A stretch of 64,000 nt of DNA. Source: Actinomadura violacea. Its GTDB lineage: Bacteria; Actinomycetota; Actinomycetes; Streptosporangiales; Streptosporangiaceae. Shown here piece after piece: positions 15,835 to 23,292 of the stretch. How positions within the stretch are numbered: position 1 is the first letter of the stretch; the number at the start of each line of letters is the position of its first letter. The position numbers and the translations under genes were made by a program. Below the pieces are notes generated by a model that worked only from the letters and a program-made list of their open reading frames with translations, made no database searches and was not told where the DNA came from. The stretch lies in NCBI RefSeq assembly GCF_017573465.1, contig NZ_JAGEPF010000010.1, positions 62,001-126,000 of the forward strand. The letters run 5' to 3'.

Positions 15835-16308
15835 TCAGCACGCGATCACTGACCACACCCACTTGCCTTGAGGTGGCGTCCGGTCCACCCCGCACCGGAC
15901 CGACAGCGCCTCCACGAGCGGCAGGCCCCAACCGCCCGTCCCGTCGTCGTGCCCCTCGTCCAGCGCCGCAGCGTCCGGCGACACGTCCACCGGTCCCAGC
16001 GGCTTGACCATCGGCAGCGCGTCCGAGCTGTCCCAGACCCCGAGCCGCACCCCGTCCGGCGCCAGCGTGAACTCAACCCGCATCTCCAGGTACGGCGCGT
16101 ACTCGGCGGCGTTGGCGAGCAGTTCGCCCGCGATCAGTTCCACGTCATCGGCGCGATGCGACAGACCCCAGTCCGCCAGCCGCGACCGCAGCAACGTCCG
16201 CACCAGCCCCGCCGACGCCGGAGCCGCCAGCACACACGCGACCAGCGGCACCGGAGCCACCGACGCGCCGTGACGTCCCGCCGCCCCATTTGGCCTACCA
16301 TCGTCCAT
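15835..16308 (-). CDS. ATP-binding protein, anti-sigma factor kinase type
   Basis: 157 residues from ATG 16308 with AGGAGG 9 bases upstream. GHKL ATPase fold: N-box VELIAGELLANAAEYAP, G1-like GVWDSSDALP, and a glycine loop DDGTGGWGLPLVEALS. Such RsbW/SpoIIAB-like proteins act by binding partner proteins as much as by kinase activity. It is divergent from an Scr1-type regulator and DUF397 gene. Together these form the WhiJ/AbaA-like sets repeated in actinomycete genomes that influence development and antibiotic production. Confidence 0.85.
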   Translation of the reverse strand: MDDGRPNGAAGRHGASVAPVPLVACVLAAPASAGLVRTLLRSRLADWGLSHRADDVELIAGELLANAAEYAPYLEMRVEFTLAPDGVRLGVWDSSDALPMVKPLGPVDVSPDAAALDEGHDDGTGGWGLPLVEALSVRCGVDRTPPQGKWVWSVIAC

Positions 16309-16491
16309 TGGGTCCGACCTCCTGCGTCGGATCAAGGCCCCGGAGCCGGTGTGCAACCACCGACCGGGGCCGTTTGCATTTTGCCTGCAACCTGCACTTG
16401 CTTCGTGGCAGGCTGTGGCCGTTAGCATGCACCCATCGCACGCGCGCTGCAATATGCACGGCGAGAATAATTTGTACCAACGGAGGTGTTC
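16309..16491. promoter_or_regulatory. Divergent promoter region with TGCA-type repeats
   Basis: Between the ATPase and regulator genes are many copies of a TGCA core: GTGCAACC, TTTGCATT, CTGCAACC, CTGCACTT, ATGCACCC, CTGCAATATGCACG (16350-16462). Clustering of one tetramer in a divergent gap suggests operator sites, probably for the regulator itself. CGGAGG at 16481-16486 is the Shine-Dalgarno for the plus-strand gene. A relatively A/T-rich GAGAATAATTTG lies at 16463-16474. Confidence 0.5.
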
Positions 16492-17346
16492 ATGGCAGGG
16501 TCTCCGACCATGCGACGGCGACGTCTGGCCGCTGAGCTGCGACGCATACGGACCGAAGCGGGGATGTCGATCACGCAAGCTGTGGCGCGACTTGGTTGGC
16601 CGGGATCGAAGCTGTCGCGCATCGAGAACCGACAGATAGGGATCAGTGCGGCCGATGTCCGGAAGCTTCTAGATCTCTACGAGGTGGACGATGATCGGCA
16701 GGTTCGGGAACTCGTAGAGCTGGCACGTCGCTCGAAGGAGCGAGGATGGTGGGAGTCCTACACCGCGACCTTGCCGACCGAGACCCGAACGATGATCGGC
16801 ATCGAGACGGAAGCGTCGTTGATCCGGACCTACTCTCAGGCACTCATCCCCGGTCTGCTCCAGACGCCTGACTACGCACGCGCTGTGATTCGTGCGGCGC
16901 GCCCTACCGACTCACAGGAGATCGTCAACGAACGTGTGGAGATCCGTCTAGCTCGTCAGGCGCTCCTTGACGAGAAGGAAGCACCCCAGCTCTGGGTCGT
17001 CCTCAACGAAGCGGCGGTCCGGCACGTCGTTGGAAGCAAGGCGATCATGAAAACGCAGCTAGAGAGCCTCATCAAGGAGCGCGAGACGAGCAGCGTCGAA
17101 CTCCAGATCCTTCCATTCTCCGCTGGAGAGCACCCGGCTATGGTCGGGTCGTTCTGGCTCTACAGCTTCCCCGCCCCGAACGAGATGGGCGCCGTCTACA
17201 TCGAGACCATGAACAGCGCACTGATCATGGAGGAGCCCCAGGACCTGGACACATACGGCGAAGCGTTCGATCGCCTCCGAGCAGCCGCGCTCTCACCCAA
17301 AGACACCCGAGAGCTAGTCCGCTCTCTCGTGGCAGATACGCTCTAG
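16492..17346 (+). CDS. Scr1/WhiJ-type XRE regulator (HTH + DUF5753)
   Basis: 284 residues from ATG 16492 (a GTG at 16486 would overlap the CGGAGG site). The N-terminal XRE helix-turn-helix is clear (AGMSITQAVARLGWPGSKLSRIENRQIG). The larger C-terminal part is DUF5753, with family phrases RTYSQALIPGLLQTPDYARA, LNEAAVRHVVGS and LQILPFSAGEHPAMVGSF. These proteins work with a DUF397 partner encoded next to them, as here (20 bases downstream), and often with an ATPase, also present. Codon use is less GC-rich than the host genes around. Confidence 0.93.
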   Translation: MAGSPTMRRRRLAAELRRIRTEAGMSITQAVARLGWPGSKLSRIENRQIGISAADVRKLLDLYEVDDDRQVRELVELARRSKERGWWESYTATLPTETRTMIGIETEASLIRTYSQALIPGLLQTPDYARAVIRAARPTDSQEIVNERVEIRLARQALLDEKEAPQLWVVLNEAAVRHVVGSKAIMKTQLESLIKERETSSVELQILPFSAGEHPAMVGSFWLYSFPAPNEMGAVYIETMNSALIMEEPQDLDTYGEAFDRLRAAALSPKDTRELVRSLVADTL

Positions 17347-17365
17347 TCATGCGAAGGGAGCACAC

Positions 17366-17569
17366 ATGGAGGCTAGGCCAACCACGGTGAAGTGGCGTAA
17401 GAGCAGCTATAGCGGCGGTACCGGGGAATGCGTCGAACTGGCCGAGCTTGCAGCGAAGATCGGAGTACGTGACAGCAAGGCCCCGGATGCGGGTTGTCTG
17501 TCGTTCAGCCCGGACGTGTGGGCCGCATTCGTCGCTGACGTGCGAAGCGGTCAGTACGACCCGTCTTGA
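17366..17569 (+). CDS. DUF397 small partner protein
   Basis: 67 residues with the DUF397 hallmarks: VKWRKSSYSGGTGECVELA near the N-terminus, VRDSKAPDAG in the middle, and FVADVRSGQYD at the end. DUF397 proteins are paired with Scr1/WhiJ regulators and are thought to modulate their DNA binding. GAAGGGAG precedes the ATG. It belongs to the same unit as the preceding gene. Confidence 0.93.
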   Translation: MEARPTTVKWRKSSYSGGTGECVELAELAAKIGVRDSKAPDAGCLSFSPDVWAAFVADVRSGQYDPS

Positions 17570-17589
17570 AGTAGTCCCCCCGCTTGTAT

Positions 17590-17616
17590 GCCCCCGCTGC
17601 CGTGGTCGGCGGGGGC
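17590..17616 (+). terminator. Hairpin terminator after DUF397
   Basis: GCCCCCGC (17590-17597) pairs perfectly with GCGGGGGC (17609-17616), 20 bases after the DUF397 stop. A second perfect 9-bp hairpin, GCGCGCGCC/GGCGCGCGC with loop TTCC, follows at 17654-17675 and is trailed by TCTCTTG. Either could end the transcript. Confidence 0.65.
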
Positions 17617-17728
17617 TCAGTGGTGTGTGAGGGTTTTCCCTACTAGGTCAAGGGCGCGCGCCTTCCGGCGCGCGCTCTCTTGCTGCGGTCGGCTGATGCC
17701 TGCGGGGCCGCTGGCGTTCGCGCTTCCC

Positions 17729-17779
17729 CGTCCGATCCGGCTTCGCCGGATCGGACGCCGTCACCGGCGTCCGATCCGG
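17729..17779. repeat. Three-arm repeat forming mutually exclusive hairpins
   Basis: Arm 1 CGTCCGATCCGGC (17729-17741) pairs perfectly over 13 bp with arm 2 (17745-17757) around a TTC loop. Arm 2, read as CCGGATCGGACGCC (17746-17759), also pairs perfectly over 14 bp with arm 3 GGCGTCCGATCCGG (17766-17779) around a 6-base loop. Only one hairpin can form at a time. It sits in the 373-base gene-free stretch 17570-17942. That stretch otherwise holds only the two hairpins after DUF397. Confidence 0.85.
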
Positions 17780-17942
17780 GGACCGAGACCGCACGGGGCC
17801 CCTACCCCATGCGGCTCGTCCCCGTCCGAACGCCGCTCCGGCTCGACCGGCGACCCGGCCGGACGGGTCAGCGCTCCACCAGCATCCCCGCCGTTCTCAG
17901 CCTCCCGCGCACGATCCGCGACCGGCAGGCACTAGCGATCCG

Positions 17943-18338
17943 TCAGGGTGCCATGTCACTGCCCAGGGTGCCCGCCGGCTGCTCCCCATCGCGCGGGGGA
18001 AGGTTCAAGCGCCGGACCGCCGAGTTGATCGCATTGCGTGAGCGTCCGAAGTGTTCGGTCAGATCGGTCACCGAGGTACCCGCCGCCCACATCTCGCGGA
18101 GCTGGCTTTCCTCCGGCCCCGACCAGGCCCGCCCGTGATTGCGGTGAGCGTTGCGCAGTCGAACCGTACGCGCTTCCGCGCCCCGGTCGATGCTGCGGAT
18201 GCTCGCCACCGGCACGTTGCAGAGCGCTTCCCCCTGCGCGCCGACCAGGACCAGCCGCGCCGCGTCCACCGTCAGCTCCCGAACCAATGTCCCGTCGAAG
18301 TTCTGTTCCTCCTGGAAAATCACCCGTACGCGAGCCAT
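17943..18338 (-). CDS. Hypothetical protein with C-terminal helix-turn-helix
   Basis: 131 residues from ATG 18338, preceded by GGGAGG at 7 bases spacing. The N-terminal half looks like a small beta domain (RVRVIFQEEQNFDGTLVREL). The C-terminal half is a SANT/HTH-like segment, WSGPEESQLREMWAAGTSVT then FGRSRNAINSAVRRLNL, similar to the DNA-binding helices of some phage and plasmid regulators. It may bind DNA in control of the element. No named family is recognised with certainty. Confidence 0.6.
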   Translation of the reverse strand: MARVRVIFQEEQNFDGTLVRELTVDAARLVLVGAQGEALCNVPVASIRSIDRGAEARTVRLRNAHRNHGRAWSGPEESQLREMWAAGTSVTDLTEHFGRSRNAINSAVRRLNLPPRDGEQPAGTLGSDMAP

Positions 18339-18959
18339 CGCCCCGCCTCCCATGAGCAGCCGTCCCGGACCGCCCCACGTGATACCCGCGCGCCCCGCAC
18401 CGCAAGCCGACACTTGGCCACCTATGCGCTCAACGCCCCAGTAGGCGCGCATAGTTTCGCTTCTATCGTTCCCAACCAACCCCGACCCCCACCCCTTACA
18501 ACGACCCGCCTCCGGCGTAGGGCTCTACCCATAAGAGATGTGCGACCCGGTCAGCGCGCTAAACCGCTCCGTCGCAGACCAAGCGGAGTGCCGCCCTTCC
18601 AGACCCCCGGACGGCCCGACGAGCGCGCGGCGGCCGGATGCGTCCTTGCCCGGGGACCCCTCCGGCGGGCCGCCCCCCGGCCGATGTCCGGCACCCCCAG
18701 GGGCGCCCGGAGCCCCGCAAGGCTAGCGGCCCGCCGCCCCGGGCAAGGCCGCATCCGTCCGCCCACACCTGACCGCCCGCAGCACCACCCACCACCGGCA
18801 CCGCCCGCCCGTGCCGCTGGACCGGCAGCCGCCACCACCCCACGCACCCACCGCCCAGCACGGAGGGCAGCCGCCGGCACGCTCCCCACCGCGCCCACTT
18901 GGCACTCAACCCCACACCGCGCCATCCTGGAACCGCAGCGCGAGGAGGAGACGGACCCG
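18339..18959. other. Long gene-free, highly structured spacer
   Basis: About 620 bases without a convincing gene; open frames here are low-complexity. Its main feature is the long inverted repeat at 18636-18756, listed separately. A run of C-rich sequence follows up to the Shine-Dalgarno of the next gene. A replication or transfer origin of the element could lie here, but nothing proves it. Confidence 0.5.
18636..18756. repeat. Long inverted repeat (about 30 bp arms)
   Basis: Outer arms 18636-18655 and 18737-18756 match at 19 of 20 positions (GGATGCG, then CCTTGCCCGGGG, with one mismatch). Inner arms CGGCGGGCCGC (18663-18673) and GCGGCCCGCCG (18726-18736) are perfect. The left side has a 7-base bulge. 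The loop of about 52 bases is itself GC-rich and can fold further. It is too large for an ordinary terminator and lies far from any stop codon. Confidence 0.8.
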
Positions 18960-19256
18960 ATGAGCGAAGACCTAGCCGCCGTCATCGCCGACCAGCTAAA
19001 GCGATCAGGCGAGACCGGCACCGTCTACCACTCGCCCGACGAGCGCGAGCGCCTACGCGCCGCAGGACGCCAAGCCGGACGCCTCCTGAACCGGCCCATC
19101 CGCACGTTCGACACCGCCGCCAGGCATCCACGCTGCGACGCCGACCAATGCGGCACCGTCCTTATCGCTTTGGCCGATTGGGGAACCAACCCCCTAGAGC
19201 GCCAGCTCAGCGAGACTCGCGCCAACAAGGCCATAGACCGCGCCCTCAGCGAGTGA
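18960..19256 (+). CDS. Hypothetical small protein
   Basis: 98 residues from ATG 18960 with AGGAGGAGA upstream. Acidic N-terminus (MSEDLAAVIADQLKRSGETG), then a basic region (DERERLRAAGRQAGRLLNRP) and a His/Cys segment (ARHPRCDADQCG) that might bind a metal. No family is recognised. It is the last gene of the element before metN. Confidence 0.55.
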   Translation: MSEDLAAVIADQLKRSGETGTVYHSPDERERLRAAGRQAGRLLNRPIRTFDTAARHPRCDADQCGTVLIALADWGTNPLERQLSETRANKAIDRALSE

Positions 19257-19625
19257 CCAGCACCAACCGCCCCGGGCCATGGCCCGCACATGGCCCGCGA
19301 ACAGCCAGCACCAGCGGCAACCAGCGCACACCAGTGAGACAAGATCAACACCGCCCGCCCGCCACGGCACGACCAAAGCACCACGTCAACACGCATCCCC
19401 CCACATGAACGGGGCGGCACCCGATCTCTCGGATACCGCCCCGCCTAGGCGCCAGTTTTTCTGTGGATAACCGCCCCGCCCGGTGCCGCCCCGCACGGCG
19501 TGCCGGGCCCGGCCTCCGCGCGACCGGGCGTCGCAGCATCTGATCGGCTGCGCCCAGGCGCAGCCCCGTCCCACTCCCGCACCGCCTCCGACCAGGGCGG
19601 CGCCCGTCCGCACGGATGATTCTCT
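19257..19625. other. Junction region between the element and metNIQ
   Basis: Contains a hairpin with a nearby T-run (listed), a single perfect DnaA-box-like TGTGGATAA (19462-19470) and GC-rich sequence up to the metN start. The right end of the element is probably within it. No tRNA, SAM riboswitch core or other known leader was recognised upstream of metN. Confidence 0.5.
19411..19460. terminator. Hairpin with downstream T-run near the element end
   Basis: GGGGCGG (19411-19417) pairs with CCGCCCC (19436-19442), with an inner CCGA/TCGG stem. A perfect palindrome CGCCTAGGCG (19442-19451) and TTTTT (19456-19460) follow. The spacing to the T-run is longer than usual, so terminator function is likely but not certain. 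Confidence 0.45.
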
Positions 19626-20696
19626 GTGATTCAGATCGAAAAACTCAGGAAGGTCCACCGCGCCCGCGGTCGCGAGGTGACCGCCGTCGACGGCGTCGAC
19701 CTGACCGTCGGCGAAGGCGAGGTCTTCGGCGTGCTCGGCCCGAGCGGCGCCGGCAAGAGCACCCTGCTGCGCTGCGTCAACCTGCTGGACCGCCCGGACG
19801 AGGGCCGCGTCGTGATCGGCGGGCGCGACCTGCTCGCGCTGCGCGGCGCCGAGCTGCGCCGCGCCCGCCAGGGCATCGGCATGATCCACCAGCACTTCGG
19901 CCTGCTCGCGAGCCGCACGGTGGCGGGCAACGTCGCGTTCCCGCTGGAGGTCATGGGCGTCCCGCGCCGCGAGCGCGCCGACCGCGTCGCCGAGCTGCTG
20001 GACCTGGTCGGGCTCACCGGCCACGCGAAGGCCTACCCGGCGCAGATCTCCGGCGGGCAGAAGCAGCGCGTCGGCATCGCGCGGGCGCTCGCCGGCCGCC
20101 CCAAGGTGCTGCTGTCGGACGAGGCGACCTCCGCGCTCGACCCGGAGACCACCGCCTCGATCCTGGAGCTGCTGCGCGACCTGAACCGCCGCCTCGGGCT
20201 CACCGTCCTGCTGATCACGCACGAGATGGACGTGGTCAAGCGCATCTGCGACGCGGCCGCGGTGATGCGCGACGGCCGGTTCACCGAGTCCGGGCCGGTG
20301 ACCGAGCTGCTGGCGCGTCCCGGGTCCGAGCTGGCGCGCGGGCTGTTCCCGCTGCCGGCCGCCGAGCCCCGCGACGGCACGACCCTCGTCGAGGTGACGT
20401 TCGTGGGCGGCGCGACCGACCAGCCGTTCGTGTCGGCGCTGGCCCGCAAGTACTCGCTGGACGTCAACATCCTCGGCGGCGCCGTCGAGACGGTCGGCGG
20501 CGAGCGGGTCGGCCGGCTCCAGCTCGAACTGCCGGGCGACCCGTCGGCGAACGCCGCGCAGCTGGCGTTCCTGCGCGAGTCCGGCCTCGCCGTCGAGGTG
20601 CGGACGCGCACGTCCGCCGCCGTGGCGCGGCCGTCCCCCGCCCCCGCCCCCGCCCCTGCCCCCGCACCCGCGCCCGCCGAGGAGGACACCCGATGA
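19626..20696 (+). CDS. metN: Methionine ABC transporter ATP-binding protein MetN
   Basis: 356 residues from GTG 19626. ABC ATPase with Walker A GPSGAGKS (about residue 39), signature SGGQKQRVGIARAL and Walker B VLLSDEATSALDPET. The H-loop is ITHEMDV. The C-terminal NIL domain (FVSALARKYSLDVNILGG) is the substrate-sensing regulatory domain specific to MetN. A tail of repeated Pro-Ala pairs (about residues 335-351) ends the protein and is unusual. The stop overlaps the metI ATG (ATGA). It energises D/L-methionine uptake by the MetNIQ complex. Confidence 0.95.
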   Translation: MIQIEKLRKVHRARGREVTAVDGVDLTVGEGEVFGVLGPSGAGKSTLLRCVNLLDRPDEGRVVIGGRDLLALRGAELRRARQGIGMIHQHFGLLASRTVAGNVAFPLEVMGVPRRERADRVAELLDLVGLTGHAKAYPAQISGGQKQRVGIARALAGRPKVLLSDEATSALDPETTASILELLRDLNRRLGLTVLLITHEMDVVKRICDAAAVMRDGRFTESGPVTELLARPGSELARGLFPLPAAEPRDGTTLVEVTFVGGATDQPFVSALARKYSLDVNILGGAVETVGGERVGRLQLELPGDPSANAAQLAFLRESGLAVEVRTRTSAAVARPSPAPAPAPAPAPAPAEEDTR

Positions 20697-21349
20697 GCTG
20701 GGACGAGGTCATGCCGCTGCTGTGGCCGGCCACCCGGGAGACCCTGTACATGACCCTGGTCGCGACGCTGTTCACGGCGGTGCTCGGGTTGCTGATCGGG
20801 GTGCTGCTGGTGGTCACCGACCGGGGCGGGCTGCTGCCCGCGCCGCCGGTCAACAAGGTCCTCGGCGTGGTCGTCAACATCGGCCGGTCGCTGCCGTTCC
20901 TGATCCTGATGGTGGCGATCATCCCGTTCACCCGGATCGTGGTCGGCACCAGCATCGGCAACGCCGCCGCGATCGTCCCGCTGACCGTCGGCGCCATCCC
21001 GTTCTACGCCCGGCTCGTCGAGATCGCGCTGCGCGAGGTCGACCCCGGCGTGATCGCCGCGGCGGACGCGATGGGCGCGACCCGCCGGCAGCTCGTCGGC
21101 AAGGTGCTGCTGCGCGAGGCCCGGCCGGGCCTGGTGTCCGGGCTGACCGTCACCGTGATCGCGCTGATCGGCTACACCGCCATGGCCGGCACGGTCGGCG
21201 GCGGCGGGCTCGGCAACCTCGCCGTCACCTACGGCTACGAGCGCTTCGAGACCAAGGTCATGGTCGCGACCGTGCTGCTGCTCGTCGTCCTCGTCCTGAT
21301 CATCCAGGCGGTGGGGGACCTCGTCGCCCGCCGCCTGTCCCACAAGTGA
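20693..21349 (+). CDS. metI: Methionine ABC transporter permease MetI
   Basis: 218 residues, ATG overlapping the metN stop. There are five membrane helices, starting with TLYMTLVATLFTAVLGLLIG. The inner-membrane EAA loop is present (ALREVDPGVIAAADAMGATR), the contact point for MetN. Length and order fit MetI exactly. It forms the homodimeric channel of the methionine importer. Confidence 0.95.
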   Translation: MSWDEVMPLLWPATRETLYMTLVATLFTAVLGLLIGVLLVVTDRGGLLPAPPVNKVLGVVVNIGRSLPFLILMVAIIPFTRIVVGTSIGNAAAIVPLTVGAIPFYARLVEIALREVDPGVIAAADAMGATRRQLVGKVLLREARPGLVSGLTVTVIALIGYTAMAGTVGGGGLGNLAVTYGYERFETKVMVATVLLLVVLVLIIQAVGDLVARRLSHK

Positions 21350-21381
21350 CACCGCCCTCCCCGCACAGAAAGGCACTCCTC

Positions 21382-22197
21382 GTGCTTCGCAAGCTCACCA
21401 TCGCCCTTGCCTCCGTCGGCCTGGTCGCGGGCCTGGCGGCCTGCGGCTCCTCGGGCGCGTCCGACGATCCGGACGCCCCGCTGAAGGTCGCGGTCAACCC
21501 CGTCCCGCACGGCGACATCCTGAAGTACGTCAAGGACAACCTGGCGGCCAAGGCCGGGCTGAAGCTGGACATCGTGACGTTCGACGACTACCAGCAGCCC
21601 AACACCGCGCTGAAGGAGAAGCAGGTCACGGCCAACTACTTCCAGCACGTGCCCTTCATGCAGGAGTACGAGAAGAAGGCCGGGACCAAGCTGACGTTCG
21701 TCGCGCCGGTGCACCTCGAGCCGCTCGGCGTGTACTCCAGCAAGGTGAAGAGCCTGCAGGCGCTCCCGCAGAACGCGACCGTGGCGGTGCCGAACGACCC
21801 GGCGAACGAGGGGCGCTCCCTGAAGCTGCTCGCCGACAACGGTCTGCTGACGCTCAAGCCGGGCGCGCCCACGAGCGCCACCGAGAAGGACGTCGCGAGC
21901 AACCCCAAGCACCTGAAGTTCAAGCCGCTGAAGGCCGCGCAGCTGCCCCGCTCGCTCGACGACGTGGACGCCGCGGTCATCAACGGCAACTACGCGCTTG
22001 AGGCGAACCTGTCGCCGGTCAAGGACGCGCTCGCCGCGGAGAAGCCGGAGGGCAACCCCTACGCCAACGGCATCGTCACGCTGCCGGAGAACGCGAACGA
22101 CCCGCGCGTGAAGAAGCTCGTCCAGCTCCTGCACGGGCCCGAGGTGCGCAAGTACGTGCAGGACAAGTACAAGGGCTCGGTGCTGATGGCGTCCTGA
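21382..22197 (+). CDS. metQ: Methionine-binding lipoprotein MetQ
   Basis: 271 residues from GTG 21382 with GAAAGG upstream. A lipoprotein signal peptide ends in the lipobox GLAAC with Cys20. The mature part is the NlpA/MetQ fold: LKVAVNPVPHGDILKYV, VTFDDYQQPNTALKEKQV, NYFQHVPFMQEY and VINGNYALEANLSP. It captures methionine outside the membrane for MetI/MetN. A GC-rich imperfect hairpin just after the stop (22199-22240) may terminate the operon. Confidence 0.95.
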   Translation: MLRKLTIALASVGLVAGLAACGSSGASDDPDAPLKVAVNPVPHGDILKYVKDNLAAKAGLKLDIVTFDDYQQPNTALKEKQVTANYFQHVPFMQEYEKKAGTKLTFVAPVHLEPLGVYSSKVKSLQALPQNATVAVPNDPANEGRSLKLLADNGLLTLKPGAPTSATEKDVASNPKHLKFKPLKAAQLPRSLDDVDAAVINGNYALEANLSPVKDALAAEKPEGNPYANGIVTLPENANDPRVKKLVQLLHGPEVRKYVQDKYKGSVLMAS

Positions 22198-22298
22198 GCG
22201 GCGCCGCGGCGCCCTGGGGCGGCGGCGCGCCGAAAGCGGCGCGGTCTGTCGGCCGGTCCTGATAGGACAGGGACCCAACGAACCTGCGAAAGGGACCC

Positions 22299-23270
22299 AT
22301 GGGCGTTTATCAGCATCTAGAGGAGTACGCCGGCCTACCGGTGGCCACCTTCGACTGCGAGACGGGGGTGGCCGCCGAGGAGGACGACGACGCGGTCGGC
22401 GAGGAGCAGGCCGACGAGGAGCTGCCGCCCGCCGGCGAGGCCGCCTGGTACGTCGGGACGATGTTCGACGAGGAGCCCTTCACCGACACGTTCGCGCGGT
22501 TCCTGGAGACCGTCGACACCGCGGAGATCACGGCTCTGATCATCGGCTACTGGGGCGCGTCCTACGACGAGGCCGTCGCCGACCCCGCGGCGCTGCTGTG
22601 CGAGAACGCCGCGGCCTTCCCGAAGCTGAAGGCGCTCTTCCTCGGCGACATCACCGGCGAGGAGGCGGAGATCTCGTGGATCGAGCACGGGGACGTCTCA
22701 CCGCTGTTCGCCGCGTTCCCTGAGCTGGAGCGCTTCGAGATCCGCGGCGCGCAGGGCCTCGTCCTGTCACCGATCAAGAGCGAGCACCTGCGCGTGCTGC
22801 GGTTCGAGTCGGGCGGCCTGCCCGCGACGATCGTGCGGGCCGTCGGCGCGAGCGAGCTGCCGAACCTGGAGCGCCTCGACCTGTGGCTCGGGGAGGACAA
22901 CTACGGCGGCGACGCCACCGTCGCCGACCTGGCCCCGCTGCTGTCCGGCGAACGGCTGCCCGCGCTGCGCCACCTCGGCCTGGAGGACAGCCAGATCCAG
23001 GACGAGATCGCGGCGGCGGTCGCGGGCGCGCCCATCGTGGCGCGGCTGGAGACCTTGAGCCTGGCGATGGGCATCCTCACCGACCAGGGCGCCGAGGCGC
23101 TGCTGTCCGGGCAGCCCCTCACGCACCTGCGCAAGCTGGACCTGCACCACCATTTCCTGTCCGACGCCATGGTGGAGCGCATGAAGGCCGCGTTCCCCGG
23201 GGTCAAGGTCGACCTGAGCGAGCAGGAGAAGCCGGACGGCGAGTGGCACTACATCGCGGTGGCGGAGTGA
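22299..23270 (+). CDS. STM4015-family leucine-rich-repeat protein
   Basis: 323 residues, with GAAAGGGAC before the ATG. The N-terminal 60 residues are strongly acidic (EEDDDAVGEEQADEEL). From about residue 90 the sequence is a series of LRR-like units (FPKLKALFLGD, FPELERFEIRG, HLRVLRFESGG, LPNLERLDLWLG, LPALRHLGLED). This is the STM4015 family, found with STM4011-4014 in diverse bacteria. LRR arrays usually bind a partner protein. It heads the five-gene unit. Confidence 0.9.
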   Translation: MGVYQHLEEYAGLPVATFDCETGVAAEEDDDAVGEEQADEELPPAGEAAWYVGTMFDEEPFTDTFARFLETVDTAEITALIIGYWGASYDEAVADPAALLCENAAAFPKLKALFLGDITGEEAEISWIEHGDVSPLFAAFPELERFEIRGAQGLVLSPIKSEHLRVLRFESGGLPATIVRAVGASELPNLERLDLWLGEDNYGGDATVADLAPLLSGERLPALRHLGLEDSQIQDEIAAAVAGAPIVARLETLSLAMGILTDQGAEALLSGQPLTHLRKLDLHHHFLSDAMVERMKAAFPGVKVDLSEQEKPDGEWHYIAVAE

Positions 23271-23292
23271 GCGTGCGCCACACGGTGGGCCG

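Larger units (their letters stand above)
3310..19410. mobile_element. AICE (pSAM2-like integrative and conjugative element)
   Basis: The region has the full core of an actinomycete integrative and conjugative element: tyrosine integrase and excisionase-like protein at one end, a RepSA-type replication initiator, an FtsK/TraB DNA translocase, an SCO3933-family small protein and a GntR/KorSA-like regulator. Cargo genes follow to about 19.3 kb. It separates host genes (two-component system on the left, metNIQ on the right). The ends given are approximate: the left is the integrase stop codon and the right is the start of a hairpin before metN. No att repeat or tRNA target was clearly identified. 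A weak 13-base imperfect repeat (3254-3266 and 19459-19471) is the only candidate seen. Several cargo genes (11.6-14 kb, 16.4-17.4 kb) are visibly less GC-rich than the host flanks. Confidence 0.85.

Noticed and set aside
19462..19470. DnaA box / replication origin (TGTGGATAA)
   Set aside because: A single box (another single one lies at 31113-31121) without clustering does not make an origin.
19471..19625. SAM riboswitch upstream of metN
   Set aside because: None of the conserved core elements of the SAM riboswitch classes could be recognised.
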